Position numbers and translations under genes: made by a program
NCBI GenBank assembly: GCA_964351865.1
Contig: CAYGPJ010000007.1
Location: 1-64,000 of the forward strand
From: JBCDJI01 sp964351865
GTDB taxonomy: Bacteria > Verrucomicrobiota > Verrucomicrobiia > Methylacidiphilales > JBCBYL01
Reading direction: 5' to 3'
Length of the DNA stretch: 64,000 bases
In this document: positions 35,701 through 39,702 of the stretch, piece by piece
Position numbering within the stretch: the stretch's first letter is position 1
Layout of the letters: every line of letters begins with the position of its first letter
Notes under the pieces: generated by a model
Told to the model about the DNA's origin: nothing
What the model saw: the letters and a program-made list of their open reading frames with translations, nothing else
Databases searched by the model: none

Positions 35701-35848
35701 CACTCCGGATGCAACGGATGACCAATCGAATGTGACCATGACATTGGCGGGTGTGCTGCTGCTGCCCATGATCAGTGGATCCAAGGTCGTCAATCGTGTC
35801 CGCAAGGGGGTTAAAAAGATGGCCAACATGATGTCCTGCTTTTTTTAA
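17789..35848 (+). CDS. Giant LEPR-XLL surface/secreted repeat protein, 6019 residues
   Basis: Residues 1-36 are strongly basic (Arg/Lys/Ser) and lead into LEPRYLLSA (39-47), the LEPR-XLL motif known from very large surface proteins. There is no classical Sec signal. Residues ~480-1830 hold about eleven diverged ~100-150-residue repeats, each with a helix of the type LVADINAALAAAGI. About 2270-2870 has four copies of a VGDxVLVKDQ...QNGIYxV unit. About 3550-3700 is charged and probably disordered; 3730-3905 is hydrophobic, beta-rich and repeats Gly/Phe. Degenerate RTX-like Gly/Asp repeats are at ~4064-4110 and ~4183-4228. About 4300-5700 is filamentous-haemagglutinin-like beta-helix, interrupted by a Tyr/Val/Pro segment (~4531-4594) and a Pro/Ala linker (~4629-4666). 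The C-terminus has a hydrophobic stretch (~5981-5995) then a basic tail. It is the likely cargo of the adjacent export genes. Confidence 0.93.
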   Translation: MQTSLKPNRRKSSSRKYVPGTRWNRNQLSRARSYELETLEPRYLLSANLYDPADGVLPGGPVVANTLEANITSSFDQLARMGNILDSDAAITADTKETVLPFFGDSIEGLMGFKVSQLFSGDNGSDTYSSIIGDAFAGGNIDSGDLATALNTFVQGEFGAGASVSDAGSTNAEMTLSFTFDLAKSAQSLVFGDEAQEFYLKFGTNANAMLDFKPIQFEFVVDLTDIDNTSLSVLDNPLTTAYNENLNADTADGNRHDDTDYHFAFGSGSNNTFSIDADSAHSAAIGTDPLLTNFGIGFGLIQAWEGAGTAGGKISNTGGTLDFNLNMDFTIDSGLFTGGKLRLDTMKGVSDWSGKISIDKPVSGIENQGELFLPVDVINPAGDQFISGFDGITGSFTFTNDSLFDGRAALVQTDNTLASFSRILPEDLLRFVEGTASVLGQTEQLEELQAFLPFLDLTLGEAYGYGDAANKALYDPLRTVTNLITAVNAPSTTGDPVDYSGTAGFTITLATAGAMSNKAISVTGATSLEDLKNKLNTAFAAGTDISAFVQARLSGGNSPRIELVAPEATDIFLNNFSGDLDIGFEQNGLVFARNNGTISAGGVNGNKFTWDGVNIDSSAGFDVTAWDTLETFTIQVGSDAAVTVTVPPSSFYSVTELALYIQAQVAEAGLYDVNANTGVTVSAVQAGTGFGLQFTHTDGISSLTIAGSAASKFNLAAATGTTVASNAQVAVSPFNMDGTPISFDVEVKRQQDGTLSTETATVSIPAQDHTTFEGLLNSIRSAFSAAGITDFLQTSGVLVDLVRAPGGGVGLSFYGSPEVYEITLSGVAADMAKLGLSGASFTSTAPFIELEVTEGTGASASTNTTKVYLNGNTTMSYFSDEVNSSVENVVSDIKSALERAGLLNLGNTGANTGVDFRAIGTGGGGLTENLEFYALNAGSGDNQISAIATLAGSAAVSHLNLSNKPSESYSVATKISRPNFDSVQTFVERLNTAVGVPHIKVQTNAAGTGLSFTPWTANAASILILGQNPADTSPLDLLQINRSVSPVSDYISDAAIDLNAWSTATTAERTLVFSAYNAFTVRTGRATIELPQRSFTSLSDLAQTIQGLLQAEAFNEGLLTSPAVYNAGDLLNGVSPYFDFPIRFYFDENSQSGGGLADLTDVQVRFDSDYGRTETGLVSGLSSTDVQTVSRSTDVSLTLGVDLIQPDAAGGNLEFILPVLDLPNWDGTITDDFVLNVTVDGAAPVELRVASSDISGAPVTVQDFVDALNAQISAQGLGAVIAASFATDDQNTTAPGDDITLLRIVSLSGMANRILIEAPNATPNSARTEMGLASSYFPTTESLVVELPVLIAGWDGQLTLDSRLQIVLDDGVNRDVLVTAADIIAYQSSGTPDFSTLDYIAVLNQKLAAMSYGSGNLSDILLFELDTVNNFARDVIRLVAAPGATRSLMVRVPEYAVDLVQVQDEASDKLGFTTTISPAETRTDFFPPAVAASADLDITSFFTGFVLTQDLSMAITLPDGTTRAVRILASDTSGNADWGALGTDIINALAAAGITDVSVALSGVGPATSIFLEFTGAASATSVWRVEAGRDIYYGTATDAIIADQIFDSAGAGATNSIGFELETDAFFTVKLPDGTFDVIQVEAADSVGAASLADLVEVIQNAILANRSFSDSGIRPKIDVSEVGGKIQFDLNDSFYPNGGTWNLQVGTAYEEGKSNAARFELLFADETAVESQYAVVGPISGKLVTTSDFRLSNNLTFDISINGTDYETVTVLASATTTNTTIGDLVADINAALAAKSVTVGTGNNAGDFVSAGVIANATRIQIRMNDNAPVDVLSVRFDPGSSATNSYVSELGFPDFETRIGMRGSDPRLSGLNLIGSATVESGTAAGQGSFGYIDFDFGSADVNLQADSELRLGGVTRLQDVARALSGYRAEYEANAASPFSVDLGVLDSTYAKFELQNLSFPGDSVTGQSITNLSFAANATILMEYALTGGGVGSRIGVAGTTFTNPGRADITFTNTDSVELLSRIRFIDVVGSLWRVGDMLSDWMNNDPNGAFKQKLFFAESGLVDIYDFGQAFNQVVDEISLNPPENLQELARSLSIGLQIDAADIAISLKTSGSGSTYDAAINIAFELVRTVTATLPLFVDLATLRGRSINAGLVEQSLLGMNSLSGNPTNPMEVEFSALSKLILDMDLQLVEDGVVIEPKPVLNQPASGSMFETKFHLNGDSYTSDIPAGANNLRLGYSWLDNEGNEVVAPGDLNIPINATLATTRPLTGVTYDDTVASGFATLTSDTNGKLTLDGTDVQVGDIVLIKDQADAAQNGVYTVINTGSAGAAWQLSRYNSLENASELDWVKVFIGAGTKYANKGFMIKAIPTVDVVAHATANLAAGYQDFTQNADPSDDHFLPLLTASGNGALSLGGVSPAVGDFVLLSGQTDPDRNGVYQVINLGSGAAPWKLVQMDIGKSTLGKASYNNGTTVSEFQVLKNAANNDISVTAAPAQPPYHVVELRASAVAINETGEVALPDANGTPAIYDTEAVTVDPDLIVAPIVVEVSTTEALNATFTTTSSGRLTANANGVISIDGQALALNDLVLVNHQADGVQNGIYQVTAVGSASATWQLTRDTSFNSIGELSSAKISITSGTYAGERFLQSETLASTLNDSVVRFSRLIAPASFQLNLNIPNDPAPLGTVNAVQSKQLPYQLTVATTGSIDTTPAGANAIAEYIDPATGSAYIEGLANGSINSIRIKAWDPISDSEISLPGIDGYTAFQVGDRILVKDQFRDTSADPATQNYQGHYQNGIYEVVSVGGVNTKWRIQRVDFADDTDNAGAFNANEMIELRASILRGLYGGDTRWIQTNAQLTALSAGQNVKFSDEIASIYGHYDVNGTLKESWFDLTAVGEVAATLPLTVILVPEGGGETIISKDLGSLTDNEKKTLGLMGSSIIYADLYESMPDLPTLQMIIPDDAETVDTAFTGSGLAKFFNTSLIAVEFTELPDLLRTVPPSDVLSQLRDWAYLGDALDLALFNLQFAMDRALGIEVPLLGINLPRYASFIEEFRDDLTTQIRERVRLDPLKPTNAIRDALFAALGPNGIGYLTSASDIGIHVEGQNWNIAGSVASGDYGLTPEGLEFEAITGTAVEFSFNLVKGLDTDATAVNINSIQSGDESLGLSISNQTVVINPTTNQTTSATGGVHLRRSFEFNFGFGLDVRDGFYAFNPTKNDASSANDEAVITVGLQAELDGDINTAGVQEFNQLEFTSQINLLSVRISDGRAALADQPGGDSLHSGYFGTYALDFNIDDSQLATGSHNRVGRNNIGVNVDQLRRNEVLAPEDQTDGLLNFIINADADIHLMMESKLDGLIPSYQTDFIYSKRFGTGYLGLVFTDVLTGLGDSTLGGKVHDDIADTNNEILTTAEWGSVSPAWRIDRSALTANGQEGSTFVAFQNISIDVEGYLTGPVYDTVKWFDNTFEKIRPFITFMTTPIPGTEWMAQPVTLGTFLGAPFAIFVAVINSIDKVLGQIPPSAGYNDRQKVAPRVGMGGSHTGIQLSYELEIFENSNKKASDRYKQARADREFDRDIRKLEASNFEGVEFTENPLYKDKVWNENPLYEGSSNNIVTPEEEDKDNRSRLKKLSESIQEKTQTPNKFSQKFESFRDGSFYDPKAKPDSVGGKVKQAFKKTAADGLKANDDRGGKKDIGPSLTGGGFQLDALRADTAINIFRGNNSDLLRISIPKLEVTFTYTRFFPLPAFPPLGLTVGFSMSVFIQLSFGWDTTGFYWTTKDANAATLAESERVPTFGFTFGFTVGVALNFGFAEVGVEAFLTIGVEFYWNTPEGSDKLRQDEIAWLQDEGISLFDVRVYAEIGVRIYLDFIIPIPLVGPITIRVFQLETKTYIFDETIDIESGYIQLAEIEAGGVLRLNMGRYADERMFIDTDGRNEVFNIYQLGGSAGGGEDVLVEYVGASRSFYSKYTGIKEIYGYVGIGATRIDAGGTKTVGEVIKLDATNDSRGGTDISVGTVLTPLEFAAVSFIGGTGSTYLRAGQSYNTAFGRSLLQGGTTSATLVGGSTGMDFVAGDGNSIVLGSTGADNIVSKAGSDILRGNGGGDTFYFNNDFGRDRLYVTGTGNRVDFGGTVLNGHAGPVNDVAVAANFTDGVKFQFGQLVQSVKQGLNTAFFAVDPSGADSIDTWVGTDGDDIFNVFHFSPNKTLNIDGGLGNNFYNVFLGDPKKVYDKDPAVNRGTININDAEGANSRLLLNQLFADTISYNSTEVTNGRERMGLTDIERIDLNAGDSTLIWGANPGASGYEEIVGGNVTTGRIIIAGDVQLTGFSDVELNLIRTLDVAHNLVIANANSGGGRDLTVNITNPNPLLTSDLYVGSGAGIFLTQGTGVGTLGNGFGTITLNAYTGSIDNSPAESGGKIQAQNGFLEMSARDSIGSTGNPLFIDVARVSAETTGRTNFSGLQGIFLTSDQDINVRAALNKAGLTTVDGQIYVEVTDTNSKLTYSDILAGSGRDITIVADTVELAGAYSVTEETTSQVTSYVPVVSYTTVYQYVPVPYVVDYFFYTQTYFIYLYLPINIPITSYVPVTRTVITLNTTNVAAGSGSISGTGQLVMLNYTDDLGITVADGAPTPATPAVPAVPPTVGPPATPGIPGVPAVPAPLSLTKSVLDSWSDGFSNIVIGRNFLDTKHTGLVDIHNYAFQDPITFRGGSIKVGEIPAGVADPGKLTSPDVINLDAYDHDNTDATFIGDVRFNPATVMESQSITVKSDADMLVQGQFTSTAATDGLLLFQAGNRDNTGNVTLAGNFIANGNGSDLRAITGSTSGDILLGSAATFTVEDLVSLRANEGSITQQGASRITVDNLEVIASNDITVKTDINNLINALITKAGSFTIDENDGLNVTRVKTFNGAINLKIGTAADAAGTGDLLFTNPDSLGGTVSNLEAGGAAGAGTGNVVIESAGAVKSGVAGIDAGEWHVIASSLVVDSKKEIDLITDLQRLTARTASGAAASANITISNTGLASETFLLEEITTQNGQININNSHDMQADLVQTNTLPTIELVTNGITLTTDTGKDGTIYIGEVKTRGNTDATPGGHANVNISADGSVLEKTTGTSLITGRDLFVTAFGTVPSLPGNVIDINVSLRELTAKTLQLGDVKIESADDLIIRLVESTGATGILGDFRAFVTNAATDPNLSIERIDAGSKDVYLTVDGNIVDLDTQAKTKITANELYVNAGGNVALDTGIDELYANIGGTGTLTLQESDSVILAQVLTAGGRMDITTGIDDANPNDLVVLTSGNALIGEVRAGTGSDQAITINTIGGAVQKYTGAYSSSTITPGPSLLEGGLFIANTFRGVGDVVTTLDVDVISMVANTRQPGGIYLNETDDITLSDLDVVDGSIFVDAGGNIVHDQVLARLAGAIIDLDAQGGTISVFDANSRITGSNLILRSLSGTTAQTIGETLTAYINGPAGDITVRENNSIIVKEVNTPSGKFDLTVGTDGTPSRIDVDPAVTLPTPHVTATDMILTTQKGVALSSNFMNAAVSNIWATVSIDGGIFINNLIDVDLKNLFTQDGMIHITGDANVTATNVRTFTDNDGIHDPLKQDNKIIIDTSTGGNVIINTIIAGAEAVTPGQTPPKYAAVEIISGGSINAVDPATRLTNTNVVGKEITFDAQTGVGNTQELLLTTDILNSKTVTGNVGIINSSLTPTQVNNISTGSGNISFQNNSPANTNINNLSTGSGNILTTHLGGGDLTVQNMGTGSGNIVVLVGGGATFNLFNSRSQGGNTLFSADEMNFFGGANSISGTGSFTVTPFTPGINVEIYSPLGGTGAQRENFLELTQREMDAIDQGFSNIFVGGLGSGVVSQYLNYNAFDFKSGNSIAGNNNEGNDGAGGGSGFFAADGVTPNFTYGYQPLFELLNGYVPNSSDPTNKYDDEDSPFFFEFTKTANGLSSEEYEAFLDQLEQLNIADNTPDATDDQSNVTMTLAGVLLLPMISGSKVVNRVRKGVKKMANMMSCFF

Positions 35849-35924
35849 TTGTCTGTGAGATGGCTGGTTGATTGCTCATGCATTTGAGACACCCAGTTCC
35901 TAAATTATCGACGACAGGAAGCGA

Positions 35925-37775
35925 TTGAATGTAGACTCACTCCAGCCACGTGAGATGAAGCGACTATTCCTATCCCCGATTACGATTACCTGCGCCCTGG
36001 CAGCCGTTTTGCATATTTTTGTATACTATGCAGGGCTAACGGTGTCGTTGGGAACCTTGGCCGATCCGGATGGTTATATGCGGCTGCTGCGGGTGGAGCA
36101 ACTGGTGGAAAGCGGCAGGTGGACGGATCAGGTTATCCATCTGGCGAATGCCCCATATGGTCACCCGTTGCCATGGTCCAGGATGCTGGATCTATTGATG
36201 ATTCTACTGGCGCTGCCGTTGATGCTCATTAAGGACCATCGCGATGCGATATTTACTGCCGGCATATGGATCAGTCCGCTGTTGCTGATTCCTTGCGGGG
36301 TTGCACTGACTTGGTGTCGCAATCGATTCAAACTTTCTGAAGACTTTTGCTTAGCAGCCTTGGCATTATTTCTGACTCAACCGGCGTTGGTAAATTATTT
36401 TATCGCGGCGCGTCCGGACCATCATGCGTTGTTGTTAATGCTACTGGTGGTTGAAATTTGTCTGCTTTATGGCTGCCTGCAGGCGAGTGCAGGTCGCCGC
36501 CACTATCTAGCCGCCGGGGTTGTGATGGGACTGAGCTTCTGGGTGAGTGTGGAGACATTGGCTTTGTGGCTGGCCACTACCATGGTTTTAGCTGTGGGCT
36601 GGCTGCTGAAACCTAAGCGAGTTTCAGACGTGATCACTTTTCACGTGAGCACGGTACTGGTGGCTGCCGCTGTGATTCTCATTGAGACCCCGCAACTATT
36701 GTGGGGTGATCCGCCGGTGGATCGTTTGAGTCGGCATTATCTGATGCTCTTCCTCTGCACCTTAACCGGGTGGGGCGTGTTGTATTGGTGTGGTGAGAAG
36801 TGGCCGCACGCTACACTGAAGCACAGAATGGGAATGGGAGTGCTGGCGGGTATTCTTGCGGTGCTGGGGGTTAGTATGCTGGCGGCTCCGATCCTGAGGG
36901 GACCCATGGATCCAATTTCCCCTGAGATGATGGAGGTCTGGATGTCGCGATTAGATGAATTTCACCCGATCGGTACCACACTGGGCACGGTGGCATCCGG
37001 GGTGCTTACCTGGGTGCCAGTCGTATTGTTGGGGCTGCCTTATCTGGGGTATGTGATCTATGGTAAAGTGAAAAAAAGTGAGTCAGTTGGCTGGATGGAG
37101 ATGAGCTGGATCATTTTTGCGGTGATTTTTACGGGACTGATCTTCTATCAGAAGCGATGGGCCAGTTATGCGGATGTTATTTGGCTGATTCCCGCGGCGG
37201 TGATGATTTCTAGGTTTCTATCTTTGTTAGGAAAAAGGGTGGGTTTTTCTCTTTTGAGGATACCATGCCTGTTTGTATTGATTGGTCTACAGATGTTGCC
37301 TGGGCTAATATTGGGAAGCCATCAAGTCAATGAACCATCACTGCCAGTAACAGATAATCATGGTGCTGCCGGTGGCGGCATGAAACTGATGGACTGGCTG
37401 AAGCAGCAGCCATCAGCGTTAACGGTGATGGCGCCGTTGAATCTCTCACCCGAAATCATGTATATTACCGGCATGAAAACCGTCGGGGGGAATTATCACA
37501 CTAACCCCGCAGGGATTACAGACAGCTTTGCATTTCTGATGACCGCTGATGTGAACCAGGCACGGCAAATATTGACTGCGCGGCAGGTAGACTATGTGAT
37601 CGTTGAACCCAATGTGTTTACGGCTGGATTCAGAGCAGCTGAATTGGACGAGTCGTCCATGTTTCTGCGAATGCAGAAAAGGCTGACACCCGATTTTCTG
37701 ATCTTCGAACGCGAATGCGAGGGGTATAAAATATTTAAAACCGCTTTAAAGGGTAGCGGTGAGTCTTTTCAATAG
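35925..37775 (+). CDS. STT3-like GT-C membrane glycosyltransferase, copy 1
   Basis: A polytopic protein of 616 residues with about a dozen membrane segments. The first periplasmic loop has the GT-C acidic motif DPD (47-49) in ADPDGYMRL, followed by NAPYGHPLPWSRMLD, and RPDHHALLL is at ~163-171; both resemble oligosaccharyltransferase STT3/AglB-type signatures. The soluble C-terminal part contains YITGMKTVGGNYHTN and a conserved YVIVEPN strand. Such enzymes move a sugar or glycan from a polyprenyl carrier to an acceptor on the outer face of the inner membrane. A paralogue is encoded at 39703-41526. The start is TTG with AGGAAG 3 nt upstream; the ATG at 35955 is the alternative but has a poor ribosome-binding site. 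Confidence 0.72.
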   Translation: MNVDSLQPREMKRLFLSPITITCALAAVLHIFVYYAGLTVSLGTLADPDGYMRLLRVEQLVESGRWTDQVIHLANAPYGHPLPWSRMLDLLMILLALPLMLIKDHRDAIFTAGIWISPLLLIPCGVALTWCRNRFKLSEDFCLAALALFLTQPALVNYFIAARPDHHALLLMLLVVEICLLYGCLQASAGRRHYLAAGVVMGLSFWVSVETLALWLATTMVLAVGWLLKPKRVSDVITFHVSTVLVAAAVILIETPQLLWGDPPVDRLSRHYLMLFLCTLTGWGVLYWCGEKWPHATLKHRMGMGVLAGILAVLGVSMLAAPILRGPMDPISPEMMEVWMSRLDEFHPIGTTLGTVASGVLTWVPVVLLGLPYLGYVIYGKVKKSESVGWMEMSWIIFAVIFTGLIFYQKRWASYADVIWLIPAAVMISRFLSLLGKRVGFSLLRIPCLFVLIGLQMLPGLILGSHQVNEPSLPVTDNHGAAGGGMKLMDWLKQQPSALTVMAPLNLSPEIMYITGMKTVGGNYHTNPAGITDSFAFLMTADVNQARQILTARQVDYVIVEPNVFTAGFRAAELDESSMFLRMQKRLTPDFLIFERECEGYKIFKTALKGSGESFQ

Positions 37776-37777
37776 GG

Positions 37778-38464
37778 TCACGGATCTCTACGGAAGACAG
37801 TCAAATACTGTCCTCCTAGCGGACACCAGTCGAGTGAGGGTTCTAAGAACCTAAGCTGCTTTAAGAACGCGGGAAAAAAGAAGAGATAGCTGGTATGGAT
37901 GTGTGAAAAATGACCTGACTGACCGAGGGTAACCATTTCGGGTGGAGTGATGGTCACGGCATCTTTGTCAAAAGCACAGCGGCTCATCACTAGGCGAGTG
38001 CCCGGGTTGTATGGATTATTTTCAAAAATCGTGAGGTATCCTCCGGGATTAGTGTGATGATACAAATACTCAAAGGTGTCAGCACGCTCGACTGGTGGAA
38101 TGTGATGTAATACCCCATTACAGTAAATCAGATCAAATGTGGTGGAGAGCGGCACATCACTCCCCACAAAAGAAAAATTTGAAGTCTGTTGAAACGCGCT
38201 ATTCGCTCGATTGATGGAATCCAGCGAGGGATCGATGCCGACGTATTGGCTGATGTTTAATGCTTCCATCAGGCTGCGGGTGTTTCCACCAATACCGCAG
38301 CCATAATCCAGTAGGCTGACCGGGCTTGAACGGATCAGTCCGGACAGCTTCTGTTTTAAGAATGCCGATCTGCCTTTAGAGAAGTAATCCAGTGTCTCGC
38401 CGGTGACCTGCAACGCGGAGTTCAAATCAGATTCGTAGGACTGAGAATGATCGTCGAAATCCAT
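37778..38464 (-). CDS. SAM-dependent methyltransferase
   Basis: A 228-residue class I methyltransferase with motif I LLDYGCGIGG (51-60), an acidic end of strand 2 (GIDPS) and motif IV-like DLIYCNGVLHHIPP. No membrane segment. The start overlaps the stop of the upstream glycosyltransferase by one base (TAATG), so the two are translationally coupled. Small methyltransferases with this type of sequence often modify lipids or sugars; in this setting a glycan or glycolipid precursor is a reasonable guess, not more. It converges with the STT3-like gene, whose stop is only 2 bp away. Confidence 0.8.
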   Translation of the reverse strand: MDFDDHSQSYESDLNSALQVTGETLDYFSKGRSAFLKQKLSGLIRSSPVSLLDYGCGIGGNTRSLMEALNISQYVGIDPSLDSINRANSAFQQTSNFSFVGSDVPLSTTFDLIYCNGVLHHIPPVERADTFEYLYHHTNPGGYLTIFENNPYNPGTRLVMSRCAFDKDAVTITPPEMVTLGQSGHFSHIHTSYLFFFPAFLKQLRFLEPSLDWCPLGGQYLTVFRRDP

Positions 38465-39639
38465 TAGTTTTGTCTTTTATCGTGAAGCAGAAAATCAAAC
38501 ATGAAGCTGGCAAAAAATAATTGAAGGCCGAGTAATGCCAGCATGACTGAAGTGATGATGTAGGGCATGTTGCTTTCGTAATTCAATGGGCCGAAACCAT
38601 TGCTGACCCAGGGGTAGAATACTTTCATAAAACAAGCGAAAGCGGTCAGGCTAAGGAGTATTGCGGAAATGATACCTTTTTCAAGGTTGAAGACATGAGA
38701 AAGGCGTTGAAACCATGCAGGCATGGGGCGCATCCCTCTGAACCACGAGAATCCTATAATGAATCCCCCCAGAATCAGGTATTGGCTACCGCTTAACAGT
38801 AGTAATGAGGACAGAGTGGCAGAATGTAGCGATAGCGTGATCCCCAGGAATTCAAGCTGCATGAATCCGGAGACGACCCCCACGGCACCTGATCCGATGA
38901 GTGCTAATGCAGGCAGCAGGTACAGGCCTTCAGGCGAATAGGTTAGTAAGAGTCGCAACGTTCTCCATCCATCACGAAACGTGCGTAGATGCGGGGTGGA
39001 GGTTTCTCTCAGGTCACATCTTAATTCCGTGGGAAATTCAGCAACTTTGAATTTATACAGCGCTGCTCGTAAAAGCATCTCTATTGCAAATTCCATGCCT
39101 TTAGATTCAGGCTGGATTTGGTCATAAAAGTCGCGGGTAAAGCCTCTCAGACCACAGTAAACATCGCGCACGGGAATTCTGAAGGCAGCTCTTACAAAGA
39201 GTGAGAAACAGGGGTTGCCTAGATATTTGTGAAGAAATGGCATAGCGCCGGGGTGTATTTTTCCTCCGCCATAGGGGAAGCGACAGCCCATGACCAAGTC
39301 GTTTCCTTCCGCAAGCCTGCTAATGATCTTGGGGATATCTTTAAAGACATAGCTGCCATCAGCATCGCCCATAATGATAAAATCATGTTGAGCTGATTGA
39401 ATGCCCTGTGCCAGCGCCGCTCCATATCCAATTTCAGAAACATGGATTACACGCGCACCTTTTTCCCGCGCGACGGCTACCGATTGATCGGTGCTGCCAT
39501 TGTCGGCGACAATGACCTCGAGCTCTAATTGGTGTTGCGCTGCGGTTTCGAAAATTTCATCTAAGCAAAAACCGATACTCTCAGCCTCATTGAGGCAGGG
39601 CAATACGATGCTTGCAGGGGATGATGGAGGTTTGCTCAA
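38464..39639 (-). CDS. GT2 polyprenyl-phosphate sugar transferase with membrane domain
   Basis: The N-terminal ~230 residues are a GT-A fold of the dolichyl-phosphate-mannose synthase type: SIVLPCLNEAESI, VIVADNGSTDQS, and the DxD motif GDADGS (Asp92/Asp94). Four hydrophobic segments follow in residues ~232-385. Such proteins charge a polyprenyl phosphate with one sugar, giving the donor used by GT-C enzymes such as the two STT3-like neighbours. It overlaps the methyltransferase gene by one base. The annotated start is a TTG without an obvious Shine-Dalgarno; no internal ATG would keep the catalytic domain whole. Confidence 0.82.
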   Translation of the reverse strand: MSKPPSSPASIVLPCLNEAESIGFCLDEIFETAAQHQLELEVIVADNGSTDQSVAVAREKGARVIHVSEIGYGAALAQGIQSAQHDFIIMGDADGSYVFKDIPKIISRLAEGNDLVMGCRFPYGGGKIHPGAMPFLHKYLGNPCFSLFVRAAFRIPVRDVYCGLRGFTRDFYDQIQPESKGMEFAIEMLLRAALYKFKVAEFPTELRCDLRETSTPHLRTFRDGWRTLRLLLTYSPEGLYLLPALALIGSGAVGVVSGFMQLEFLGITLSLHSATLSSLLLLSGSQYLILGGFIIGFSWFRGMRPMPAWFQRLSHVFNLEKGIISAILLSLTAFACFMKVFYPWVSNGFGPLNYESNMPYIITSVMLALLGLQLFFASFMFDFLLHDKRQN

Positions 39640-39702
39640 AATGTGAAAGCTAGCTGATTTTGGTGCAAGTGGATGAGAAGTATAAAATAATCATTCTCAG
39701 TC

